Assembly: GCF_008974245.1 (NCBI RefSeq)
Contig: NZ_BBZI01000007.1
Coordinates: forward strand, 62,001-126,000
Direction of reading: 5' to 3'
Length of the DNA stretch: 64,000 bases
DNA from: Streptomyces abyssomicinicus
GTDB lineage: Bacteria > Actinomycetota > Actinomycetes > Streptomycetales > Streptomycetaceae
Positions 49,386-56,701 of the stretch are shown one piece after another (the first letter of the stretch is position 1; each line of letters opens with the position of its first letter). The notes under the pieces are model-generated. The model ran no database searches and had not been told where the DNA came from. It worked only from the letters and a program-made list of their open reading frames with translations. Position numbers and translations under genes: made by a program.

Positions 49386-49983
49386 GGGGTGCGGGGAGGA
49401 GCGGTGGTTCCGCCCCCGTTCGTGTGGACTCCGCGAGTTGGCCACCGATCGGGTGATCGGCCGGAAGCGCGACGAGCGAGGCCCCCGAGCTGCTGACCGA
49501 GATGTCCGACGTCTCCGTCACGCTGCTCGGGGCCCTCGTTGGTCATCCATCCGGCTCCGCGGCCGAGCGGAAGAAGCTCAATGGCCCGGCAGCGCCTTCT
49601 CGCCACCTGCGTATCCCGCTCGAGTCGGTGTGATGCTTCTCGGGCAGGGTTCACCTGGGATTGCCCGGAAAAAGAGAGCGGAAACGGTTTTCCGGGAACG
49701 ACTGAATTCTTACGTGGATATCCGCCCCGGGGCGCCGGAGTGTGGGGAATCCGTAACGGGATGGTTCGCCTCCTGTTGACCGGCAGGGGGCGTTGCGTTT
49801 CAATACCGGCAGCGTCAGGCGTACGAGGGTGTTCATTGACCTCCGGCGTCGACGCTCCGGTTTTCGGCCATGAGGTACGTGTTCCGCCGTGATGCGAAGT
49901 CGTGCCCGCACCTTGTCGTTGCAATGCCTGTGCCGGCCCGACTCCTCGTATCCGAAGGGCGCGTCCCCGGAAAAGGAGGAGTT
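49386..49983. other. Upstream region of the RiPP operon
   Basis: This region of about 600 bases has no convincing gene. It holds a hairpin with arms CCCGGAAAA (49664-49672) and TTTTCCGGG (49688-49696), and a possible promoter, TTGACC (49776-49781) with TCAATA (49800-49805) at 18 bases. Base composition is less GC-rich from about 49660 than in the neighbouring genes. Confidence 0.45.
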
Positions 49984-50340
49984 ATGAGAGCAGGCGATTC
50001 CAAGCGCTATCTCGCCTATTTGGCGAGTATTGCCGCCGGGCTGAGCATGCCCGTGTTCGCGGGAGGGGCGGCCCAGGCCGCCGAGCCCGCGCAGACGGTC
50101 ACCGTCTCCGACTCGGCACGTGCCGCGCTGGCCGCCCAGGCGGCGGAGGCGGACCGGGAGGCGGTGTCCGCCGACGGCCTGTTCGGGCAGTTCAACGAGA
50201 TCTACAACAGGGTCTACAACGAGGTGATCAACCCCTACTCGCAGCGCTACCAGCCGTATCTCCAGGGCTTCACGCCGGCGTCGTCCGAGCAGACGGCCGA
50301 CGCCGCTCCGCTGAGCCGGATCCTCGACGACCTGTCCTGA
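49984..50340 (+). CDS. Candidate RiPP precursor with Sec-type leader and aromatic tetrad repeats
   Basis: This 118-residue protein starts at an ATG with AAGGAGGA just upstream. Residues 7-33 look like a Sec signal peptide (basic KRY, hydrophobic core, AQA-A cleavage site). An Ala/Glu-rich linker (34-66) follows. Residues 67-96 are rich in aromatic residues: FNEI (70-73), YNRV (74-77), YNEV (78-81) and INPY (82-85), four tandem tetrads with Asn second, then SQRY, QPY and LQGF. The last 22 residues are Ser/Ala/Asp-rich. It lies directly before a radical SAM/SPASM gene, so I take it as the maturase substrate. I do not recognise a named precursor family; a small secreted protein that is not modified is the alternative. 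Confidence 0.75.
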   Translation: MRAGDSKRYLAYLASIAAGLSMPVFAGGAAQAAEPAQTVTVSDSARAALAAQAAEADREAVSADGLFGQFNEIYNRVYNEVINPYSQRYQPYLQGFTPASSEQTADAAPLSRILDDLS

Positions 50341-50341
50341 C

Positions 50342-50418
50342 GTCACCGGCCGGTGACCCGCGCACACCCCCACCGGCTCCGGACCGGATGCGGACCGTAC
50401 GTCCGGGCCGCATCCGGT
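50342..50418 (+). promoter_or_regulatory. Palindrome and hairpin between precursor and maturase genes
   Basis: A perfect 16-bp palindrome, GTCACCGGCCGGTGAC (50342-50357), follows the precursor stop. ACCGGATGCGG (50383-50393) then pairs with CCGCATCCGGT (50408-50418) over 14 bases. Such partial terminators often make more precursor than enzyme transcript. Confidence 0.6.
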
Positions 50419-50462
50419 GATCCACGGTTCCACGATTCCGAAGCGCGCGAGGAGACACACGA

Positions 50463-51638
50463 GTGGCACAGGAAACGTCCAGGCAGGTCCAGTTCGTCAT
50501 CAAGATATCCAAGTTCTGCAACCTGAGGTGCACCTACTGCTACGAGTTCGCCGAGCTCGGACAGCGTGAACGGATGAGCCTGGACCAATTGCGCTCCATG
50601 TACGTGCACATGCGCGACTACTACGTGAGGAAGGACCAGGAGGACGGGGTGCGTACGCACCTGCACATCGTCTGGCACGGTGGCGAACCATTGATGATCG
50701 AACCGGATTACTACTGGCGGAGCCTGGACGACCAGCGTGAGATTTTCGGCGAGTCGCTGCAGGTGAGCAATTTCATCCAGACCAATCTCACCGTCCTCGA
50801 CGACGAGCGGATCCGGCTTCTCCGGGACGGCTTCGATCACGTCGGTGTCTCCGTGGACCTCTTCAGCGGTCTCCGTGTCAACATCGCCGGCAGGGACCAG
50901 CAGAAGAATGTCGTCGCCAACATGGAGAGGCTGCGCGCCGAGGGCGTTCCCTTCGGCTGTATCACCGTGCTGACCAGGAGGAACCTTGGGCGGGTGAAGG
51001 ACACCTTCTCGTTCTACGAAAAGGCGGGAATCGGCTTCAGGGTTCTCCCGCTCTTCGACGGCGCCTACGAGAACCAGCACGCGGCGTACGACATCACCGT
51101 CCCGGAGATCGTCGGAGCCCTCAACGAGATGGCCGACCTCTGGCTGGAGAGCGACACTCCCGTGCAGGTCTCCCCGCTCGACAGCCACTTCCAGATCGTG
51201 CTGCGCCACCTCAACCCCGACGCGCCGCGTGTCTACTTCAACCAGCGTGAGTGGCTCTCGGTGATGGTCGTGAACACGCCCGGGGACGTCTACGCCTACG
51301 GCGATCCGTACGAGGATCCCGAGGCTTCGCTGGGCAACATCTTCACGACCCCGCTCCAGGAACTGCTCTCGGGGCCGCGTTTCGACGCCTCGGCGACCGC
51401 CGCCGAGACCCGGATGGCCGCGAACTGCCTGAACTGCAAGTACTTCGGTGCTTGTTCGGGCGCCCCCATCGCGAGCAACCGGGACAACGTGCACACGGTC
51501 GTCGACGGGATCGCCGTCTGCGACGTCGAGCGAGTGGTGCTGGAGCACATCGAGAACCGGTTGCGCAGCAGCGACGTCCTGGACCCCGACGGGCGGGTCG
51601 CGGCCGTGACGGCACCCACCGTCGATCCCGTCTCCTGA
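50463..51638 (+). CDS. Radical SAM/SPASM-type peptide maturase
   Basis: This 391-residue enzyme has the radical SAM cluster motif CNLRCTYC (Cys19, Cys23, Cys26) in a KISKFCNLRCTYCYEF context, the SAM-contact block WHGGEPLMI, and VGVSVDLF in the barrel. The C-terminal region has NCLNCKYFGACSGAP and a later VCDVE Cys, a SPASM/twitch-like set for auxiliary Fe-S clusters. Enzymes of this type form C-C, C-O or thioether bonds on ribosomal peptides. The likely substrate is the precursor encoded 122 bases upstream. GTG at 50463 follows GAGGAG by eight bases. The exact bond formed cannot be inferred. Confidence 0.88.
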   Translation: MAQETSRQVQFVIKISKFCNLRCTYCYEFAELGQRERMSLDQLRSMYVHMRDYYVRKDQEDGVRTHLHIVWHGGEPLMIEPDYYWRSLDDQREIFGESLQVSNFIQTNLTVLDDERIRLLRDGFDHVGVSVDLFSGLRVNIAGRDQQKNVVANMERLRAEGVPFGCITVLTRRNLGRVKDTFSFYEKAGIGFRVLPLFDGAYENQHAAYDITVPEIVGALNEMADLWLESDTPVQVSPLDSHFQIVLRHLNPDAPRVYFNQREWLSVMVVNTPGDVYAYGDPYEDPEASLGNIFTTPLQELLSGPRFDASATAAETRMAANCLNCKYFGACSGAPIASNRDNVHTVVDGIAVCDVERVVLEHIENRLRSSDVLDPDGRVAAVTAPTVDPVS

Positions 51639-51694
51639 CCCCGGTGGTCGCCGGTTCGGGGGAAAGGCCCCGGCTGCCCTCCGAGGGCCTCGAC

Positions 51695-52255
51695 GTGACG
51701 GTCACCTCGGCGGACGGCCCCCGCTCGACCGTGCCCGACCCCCCGTTCCACGACGCCGCACCGCTGCTCGCCTTGACGCTGGAGACCATGCCGGGCGGTG
51801 ACGGGCAGGAGCAGCTGCCGTTCCTGTACGTCGATCTGGACGGCTTGCCGGGGGCCGCGGCCGTCGTCCGGGGCGACCGCAGGCCGGGAACGGTTCTGGA
51901 GAAGGCACTGACCCTCTTCGTCCACAGCTCCGGCAACGGCTACGTCGGTATCACCGTCACGGAGCACGACGTGTCGCCCGCCGTCGGCCCCGGCGGGTGT
52001 TCCGGCTCCGAACCGCGCGTCCTGCGCGTGGCCGTCGACCCGGCCCGGCACGCGGCGGGACTCGCGTCCGCCGTACGCGGCGGACGGCTGGTGCTGGCCC
52101 ATCACTGGGAATCCGCGGTGGGTGACCGCCACCGGTCCCTGTTGCCGGTCGACGTGGACCGCGGAATGCTCGAACGAGTTGTCCGGGCGGCGCTCACCCA
52201 CCCCCGCCGCGTACACGTCGCCCTGCGGGACGGACCGAGGCGGCCCGGGGCCTGA
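51695..52255 (+). CDS. Unknown protein of the radical SAM operon
   Basis: This 186-residue protein has no family I recognise. It starts Val-rich, contains LPFLYVDLDGLPGAA, ALTLFVHSSGNGYVGITVTEHDV-like and LLPVDVDRGMLERVV segments suggesting an alpha/beta fold, and has a single Cys in a Gly-rich loop. No signal peptide or membrane segment is evident. I use the GTG at 51695, seven bases after GAGGG; GTG at 51644 is in frame but lacks a ribosome site. It follows the maturase by 56 bases and its stop lies inside the terminator, so it belongs to the operon. A role as peptide-recognition partner or auxiliary factor is a guess. Confidence 0.65.
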   Translation: MTVTSADGPRSTVPDPPFHDAAPLLALTLETMPGGDGQEQLPFLYVDLDGLPGAAAVVRGDRRPGTVLEKALTLFVHSSGNGYVGITVTEHDVSPAVGPGGCSGSEPRVLRVAVDPARHAAGLASAVRGGRLVLAHHWESAVGDRHRSLLPVDVDRGMLERVVRAALTHPRRVHVALRDGPRRPGA

Positions 52256-52292
52256 TCTCCGGACGGACGGCTCGTCCGTCCGTCCGGAGATC
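52254..52292 (+). terminator. Perfect 17-bp hairpin ending the RiPP operon
   Basis: GATCTCCGGACGGACGG (52254-52270) pairs with CCGTCCGTCCGGAGATC (52276-52292), loop CTCGT. The left arm overlaps the stop codon of the last gene. Confidence 0.85.
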
Positions 52293-52439
52293 AGCCCCCG
52301 GACCTCACTCGCTCCTCGCCGACGCCGACGCCGACGTCCCGGCCGGAGAGCCGGGAAGGGGGTCGGGTCGCGCGCCTCGGCAGGTACCGCCGGCCTGCGT
52401 CACCGGCCGAGACGCCCCGTTCCCTCCCCGGTCGTCGGA

Positions 52440-52468
52440 ACGGGGCTCCGGCCCGGCCGGAGCCCCGT
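52440..52468 (-). terminator. Perfect 12-bp hairpin after cellulase gene
   Basis: ACGGGGCTCCGG (52440-52451) pairs with CCGGAGCCCCGT (52457-52468), seven bases beyond the cellulase stop. Confidence 0.75.
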
Positions 52469-52474
52469 CGGCGG

Positions 52475-53890
52475 TCAGCTGGTGGGGAAGGAGTCCGGGG
52501 TGCTGATCCGGCTCTTGAGCAGGGCACCGGACTCGGTCAGCACGCTGCTGCTGCTGTAGTCGGTGCCGTTGCAGGTACCCGGCTTGAACGCCGCGCTGCC
52601 CTCATCGGCGTCGGAGTAGGTCCAGTTCGCGTAACCGATCTTGTGCCGGTCGAGCAGGTCCAGCCAGGCCGTGGTGCTCGCCCGGTCGACCGCTCCGCCA
52701 CCGGTGTAGCTCACCGTGCCGAACTCCGTGACGAACAGCGGGAGCTGCGTGGCCGCCCGGTTCACCACGGTGCGGTAGCTGTCCGTGTGGCTGGCGGCGT
52801 AGAAGTGGAACGCGTACATGATGTTGGTCGCGTTCACCGGGTTGTTGACGATCTCGCTCTCGTTGGAGCTCTCCGAGACGCCGAGCGAGGACCAGCCCCG
52901 GGTGCCGACGATGACGACGGCGTCCGGGTCGGCGGCCCGGATCACCGGGATGACCTGCTCGGCGTAGCTCTTGATGGTCGCCCAGCTCACGCCGTTCGGC
53001 TCGTTGGTGATCTCGTAGATCACGTTCTTCTTGTCGGCGTTGCGGGCCGCGACGGACGCGAAGAACGTCTTGGCGCGGGCGAGGTTGTGGGTCGGGTCGC
53101 CCGGCGTCAGCGTGTGGAAGTCGATCATCGCGTACATGCCGCGGGCCTCGGCCATGTCGACGAGGTTGTTCACCTTGCTGGTGAAGCCCGCCGGGTCGGT
53201 CTCGTAGCCGTCCTCCTGGACGTACATGGCGGTACGCAGCAGGTCGGACTTCCAGTCCTTCGCCAGCGCGTCCAGCGACGCGGTGTTGTAGCACTTGCTG
53301 AACCACTGCAGGCCATGCGTGCTCATGCCCCGCAGCTGGATGGGGCGGTTGTACTGGTTGCAGAGGTTCACGCCGCACACGCGGAGCTGCCCGTTGATGC
53401 CCACGGGAGTACCGGTCGCGGGCGGGTTGGTCGGCGGGTCGGTCGGCGGCGGAGTGGTCGGCGGGTTCGTCGGCGTGGGCCCTTCGACGGAACCCGTGCA
53501 GGCGACGCCGTTGAGCTTGAAGGCCGTGGGCTTGGGGTTGGCGCCGGTGGACGAGCCGACGAAGCCCACGTCTGCCGCCGCGCCGGTGGCCAGCGTGCGG
53601 TTCCAGTCGGCCGCGGAGGCGGTGACCGTGGAGCCGGACTGCGACAAGGTGGCGCCCCACCCCTGGACGACCTTCTGCCCCGCGTCCGGCCAGTCGAAGG
53701 TGAGCTTCCAGCCGGTGACGGAATCACCCAGGTTGGTCACCTTCACGCCGGCCTGGAAGCCGCCCTGCCACTGGCTGGTGATCGTGTAGTCGACCTTGCA
53801 GCCGGTGGCGGCCGCGGCCTGAGGGGTGCTCAGCGCGGCGAGGCTCAGGCCCGTCGCACAGGTGGCCAGTAGCGCCAATAAGCGTTTCAC
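52475..53890 (-). CDS. Secreted cellulase: CBM2 + GH5 endoglucanase
   Basis: This 471-residue protein has a Sec signal peptide (KRLLALLATCATGLSLAAL, cleavage near AAAA at about 30), a family 2 cellulose-binding module (about 32-135, with conserved Trp residues and terminal Cys pair), a Pro/Thr linker with repeated TNPPTTPPPTDPP-like units, and a GH5 domain (about 165-465). The catalytic acid is the Glu in EITNEPNG and the nucleophile the Glu in FVTEFGTVS. It would hydrolyse cellulose outside the cell. GTG at 53890 has GAGGAGAAG upstream. A consensus CebR box at 53932-53945 indicates cellobiose-responsive repression. Confidence 0.92.
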   Translation of the reverse strand: MKRLLALLATCATGLSLAALSTPQAAAATGCKVDYTITSQWQGGFQAGVKVTNLGDSVTGWKLTFDWPDAGQKVVQGWGATLSQSGSTVTASAADWNRTLATGAAADVGFVGSSTGANPKPTAFKLNGVACTGSVEGPTPTNPPTTPPPTDPPTNPPATGTPVGINGQLRVCGVNLCNQYNRPIQLRGMSTHGLQWFSKCYNTASLDALAKDWKSDLLRTAMYVQEDGYETDPAGFTSKVNNLVDMAEARGMYAMIDFHTLTPGDPTHNLARAKTFFASVAARNADKKNVIYEITNEPNGVSWATIKSYAEQVIPVIRAADPDAVVIVGTRGWSSLGVSESSNESEIVNNPVNATNIMYAFHFYAASHTDSYRTVVNRAATQLPLFVTEFGTVSYTGGGAVDRASTTAWLDLLDRHKIGYANWTYSDADEGSAAFKPGTCNGTDYSSSSVLTESGALLKSRISTPDSFPTS

Positions 53891-53931
53891 GGTGCTTCTC
53901 CTCGTATGTGGGGGGAGTGGGTACAACGTGA

Positions 53932-53945
53932 TGGGAGCGCTCCCA
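53932..53945. promoter_or_regulatory. CebR-type cellulose box TGGGAGCGCTCCCA
   Basis: This perfect 14-bp palindrome equals the known CebR operator of streptomycetes. It lies 42 bases upstream of the cellulase start, in the likely promoter. Confidence 0.9.
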
Positions 53946-53971
53946 AAGTCCATCGGGTCGAGACCGTACAC

Positions 53972-53993
53972 CTGTACGCCGATGTGCGTACAG
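53972..53993. promoter_or_regulatory. Second inverted repeat upstream of cellulase
   Basis: CTGTACGC (53972-53979) and GCGTACAG (53986-53993) are perfect 8-bp arms with a 6-base spacer. It may be another regulator site or only a hairpin. Confidence 0.4.
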
Positions 53994-54130
53994 AGGATCG
54001 ACCGATCGGGGATGCGCTGGTACGGGCCGCCGCCGCGGCGAGGCGCGTACGGCGTTCCTCCCGAGCGCCCGCGGCGCCTCACGCGGAACCGCGCCGGGGC
54101 CTCACCGGCCGGTGATCCCCTGGGACAGGG

Positions 54131-54700
54131 TCAGCTCGGGGAGACTTCCAGGTTGATCGGCGGCAATCCCCAAGGCTCCAGGCCCCCGGTGCAGTACTCC
54201 GCGAGGAACTGGACCGCGCCGCCACCGAAGTGCCACCACGCCCCGCCGCGCGTGGCAACCGTGACGACCCAGTCCTGCGGGGTCGGCCCCGTCGTGCTCC
54301 ACATGAACTTGTCGCTGTCGCACGACTCGCCCCAGGGCAGCAGCCCACCGGGCGCCGGGTGGGCCGGCAGACCGAGACCGGGTTCCAGCCAGGCATCGGC
54401 AAGCACTTCAAGGGCGTCACGGGTGTCCTGGAGAGCCTGGCGCTCCCCGCCCGGTTCAGGGAGCGCGACCAGAAGGAAGCCGCCGATGTCGAAGGTCGGG
54501 TACCACTCCGCGAGGTGCTTGAAATCGGAGGGCAGCCGGGTGCCCAGGCCCTCCTCGAACATGGTCCAGTCGATCACCGCACGCGCCGGCCGACGCAGGC
54601 CGGTCAATCCGGGCACAGCACGCTCCAGCAGCGCGAGAGCCTCCTCCGGATCCGTCACCCGACGCCGGGGCGTCTGCGTGTCGGTCAGTTCCTCGTCCAT
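54131..54700 (-). CDS. SUKH (SMI1/KNR4) family protein
   Basis: This 189-residue protein has a SUKH domain at about 30-185, with LGTRLPSDFKHLAEWYPTFDIGGFLLV, the SDKFMW strand region and DWVVTVATRGGAWWHF. SUKH proteins are often immunity proteins against nuclease toxins of polymorphic toxin systems, or housekeeping proteins in Streptomyces. No toxin gene is adjacent, so it is an orphan. I place the start at ATG 54700; the longer frame adds a basic, low-complexity N-terminus. A TCACCGGCCGGTGA palindrome (54102-54115) follows the gene. Confidence 0.8.
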   Translation of the reverse strand: MDEELTDTQTPRRRVTDPEEALALLERAVPGLTGLRRPARAVIDWTMFEEGLGTRLPSDFKHLAEWYPTFDIGGFLLVALPEPGGERQALQDTRDALEVLADAWLEPGLGLPAHPAPGGLLPWGESCDSDKFMWSTTGPTPQDWVVTVATRGGAWWHFGGGAVQFLAEYCTGGLEPWGLPPINLEVSPS

Positions 54701-54858
54701 GAGCCGCAGCGTGCCACGCGCGTCCGACGTCCCCGACGGGGCGGGCCCAACCGTTCTGCGTCCCGCGACGGCCCACCCGCAGCGACGAAGAGAACCACAT
54801 CCCCCCTGCAACCGCATAGAGTTGGCAGTCGGGCCACGGCGACGGAGGGGTGACCGAG

Positions 54859-55794
54859 GTGGGCGGCAAGCGCTACGACCGGCTCAAGGAGATCCAGCGA
54901 CTGGATCCCGAGCGGGACTTCCTCACCATCTACCGCCTCGTCGCCACCTACGAGTTCCCCTGGGACCACACCCGCGCACTGGAACTCGCCCTCTACCGCA
55001 CCTACGCCGTCCCCTCCATCGGACGACTGCTGGCCGAGACGGCGGAGATGACCGACCGCTCCCAGAAGCGGTACGACGACACCTCCCTCCTGCTGGACGC
55101 CGTCGTGGAACACGGCTTCGACAGCGAGGAAGGCCGTACCGCGATCCGCCGGGTCAACCGCATGCACCGCAGCTACGACATCTCCGACGACGACATGCGG
55201 TACGTGCTGTGCACCTTCGTGGTGACACCGGCCCGCTGGCTGGACTCCTTCGGCTGGCGCCCCCTCACCGACCACGAGCGCCGCGCCACCGCCCACTACT
55301 ACCGCACGCTCGGCAAGCACATGGGCATCAAGGACATCCCCAGCACCTTCGAGGAGTTCGAACACTTCCTGGACACCTACGAGGCCGCCCACTTCGCCTG
55401 GGACGAGCGCTCCCGCCAGGTTTCCGACGCCACCCTCGCCCTGATGGCCTCCTGGTACCCGCGCCCCCTCGCCCCGCTGCTGCGCGCCGGAACCGTGTCC
55501 CTCCTCGACGAGCCGCTGCGCCGCGCCTTCCGCTACCCCCGCCCGCACCCCGCCGTCCGCGCCCTCGTCCACGGACTGCTCCGCCTGCGCGCCCGGGTCG
55601 TCCGGCTGCTCCCACCCCGCCGGCGCCCGCACCACGCCCGCCAGAATCCGGAGATCAAGAGCTACCCGGGTTACCCCTCCGGCTACCGCCTCGAGGACCT
55701 CGGTACCTTCCCCACCCCGGGCCTGCGCGGCTGCCCGGTCCCTCACCAGGACCGCACCGCCCCGGACCGCACCGCCCCGGACCTGGTGGACTGA
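54859..55794 (+). CDS. MpaB-like (DUF2236-type) oxygenase-family protein
   Basis: This 311-residue protein resembles the MpaB/latex-clearing-protein family of haem-binding helical proteins: YRLVATYEFPWDHTRALELALYRTYAVPSIGRLL at the N-terminus, MHRSYDISDDDMRYVLCTFVV in the middle, and WRPLTDHERRATAHYYRTLGKHMGI. The family includes fungal oxidative-cleavage enzymes, but most bacterial members are uncharacterised. The C-terminal tail repeats DRTAPD. GGAGGG lies nine bases before the GTG at 54859; a GTG at 54850 is in frame. It is divergent from the SUKH gene. Confidence 0.82.
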   Translation: MGGKRYDRLKEIQRLDPERDFLTIYRLVATYEFPWDHTRALELALYRTYAVPSIGRLLAETAEMTDRSQKRYDDTSLLLDAVVEHGFDSEEGRTAIRRVNRMHRSYDISDDDMRYVLCTFVVTPARWLDSFGWRPLTDHERRATAHYYRTLGKHMGIKDIPSTFEEFEHFLDTYEAAHFAWDERSRQVSDATLALMASWYPRPLAPLLRAGTVSLLDEPLRRAFRYPRPHPAVRALVHGLLRLRARVVRLLPPRRRPHHARQNPEIKSYPGYPSGYRLEDLGTFPTPGLRGCPVPHQDRTAPDRTAPDLVD

Positions 55795-55865
55795 CCGGCG
55801 TCACCGCCGCCTTCCGGCAGGGGACGTGCCTTCCGTCCGCGGCAGGCGAGGGCGTGGAAGTCACC

Positions 55866-56297
55866 TCACGCCCTCCGCCGTTCCCCGGGCGACACCTGGG
55901 CGATCAGGTCTTCGACCAGGTCCTTGATCTGGTCCCGGATGGCGCGGACCTCCTCCATGCCCCGGCCGGAGGGGTCGTCCAGAGGCCAGTCCAGGTAGCG
56001 CTTGCCGGGGAAGACCGGGCAGGCGTCGCCGCACCCCATGGTGACGCAGACATCGGATGCCCGGACCGCGTCGATGTCGAGGACCTTGGGCGTCTCGGCC
56101 GAAATGTCGATTCCCACCTCGCGCATCGCCTCGACGGCGGTGGGATTGACTGCATCGGCCGGGACGGACCCGGCGGACCGGACCTCGATCCGTCCGTCGG
56201 CCAGGTGGCTGAGCCAGGCGGCGGCCATCTGCGACCGGCCGGAGTTGTGGACGCAAACGAAAAGGACGGAGGGCTTGGCGCCCGTGGAGTGGGCCAT
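55866..56297 (-). CDS. arsC: Arsenate reductase, low-molecular-weight phosphatase fold
   Basis: This 143-residue protein has the P-loop VCVHNSGRSQMA (CX5R), VTMGCGDACPVFPG with two more Cys, and the catalytic Asp in LDWPLDDP. It reduces arsenate to arsenite, which the Acr3 pump then exports. The CGDAC spacing matches actinobacterial enzymes; whether thioredoxin or mycothiol/mycoredoxin is the reductant is not clear. I place the start at ATG 56297, since the longer frame adds a non-conserved stretch. It is divergent from arsR. Confidence 0.92.
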   Translation of the reverse strand: MAHSTGAKPSVLFVCVHNSGRSQMAAAWLSHLADGRIEVRSAGSVPADAVNPTAVEAMREVGIDISAETPKVLDIDAVRASDVCVTMGCGDACPVFPGKRYLDWPLDDPSGRGMEEVRAIRDQIKDLVEDLIAQVSPGERRRA

Positions 56298-56351
56298 GGT
56301 GCTCGTTCTTCCGGATCGCAGGGCGGTATGACGGCCACCCATACTTCAGTC

Positions 56352-56369
56352 TCGACTGGCGTCAGTCGA
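56352..56369. promoter_or_regulatory. Inverted repeat between arsC and arsR
   Basis: TCGACTG (56352-56358) and CAGTCGA (56363-56369) are perfect arms around GCGT. ACTTCAGTC occurs on both sides (56343 and 56399 areas). This is a plausible ArsR operator in the 95-base divergent gap. Confidence 0.55.
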
Positions 56370-56392
56370 CGATGATGTGACAATATCAGTGC

Positions 56393-56701
56393 ATGCTGAC
56401 TTCAGTCGGATCTGATGTGTTGCGTGTGCTGGGCGATCCGCTCCGCTGGGAGATCGTGCGGCTTCTCGCGCACGAGACGCTGTGCACCACACATCTGGTC
56501 GAAGAGACCGGAGCCCGGCAGACCAACCTCTCGAACCACATGAAGGTGCTGCGTGAAGCGGGCCTGGTGACCACCGAGCCCTGCGGCCGCTACACCTACT
56601 TCAGCTTGAACCACGAGGCGCTGGCAGGGCTGGCGGAGGAGTTCGGAGCACTCGCCGAGGCCGCCCGGGGTGCCGCGGAGAACAAGAGGGCCTGTCCGTG
56701 A
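56393..56701 (+). CDS. arsR: ArsR-family arsenic-responsive repressor, copy 1
   Basis: This 102-residue winged-helix repressor has LRVLGDPLRWEIVRLL and the recognition region GARQTNLSNHMKVLREAGLV. Cys31 (LCTTH), Cys64 (EPCGR) and Cys101 near the end are candidate arsenite ligands and are conserved in the second copy at 61493. Its stop overlaps the GTG of acr3 (GTGA), so it is cotranscribed with the pump. Confidence 0.92.
   Translation: MLTSVGSDVLRVLGDPLRWEIVRLLAHETLCTTHLVEETGARQTNLSNHMKVLREAGLVTTEPCGRYTYFSLNHEALAGLAEEFGALAEAARGAAENKRACP

Noticed and set aside
49363..49779. Open frame of 138 codons upstream of the RiPP operon
   Set aside because: It starts inside the CoA-binding remnant, has no ribosome site and encodes a low-complexity Arg/Gly sequence.
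50463..51638. FxsB-type maturase of an FxSxx-COOH system
   Set aside because: The precursor does not end in FxSxx and lacks that family's features; its aromatic region is internal.
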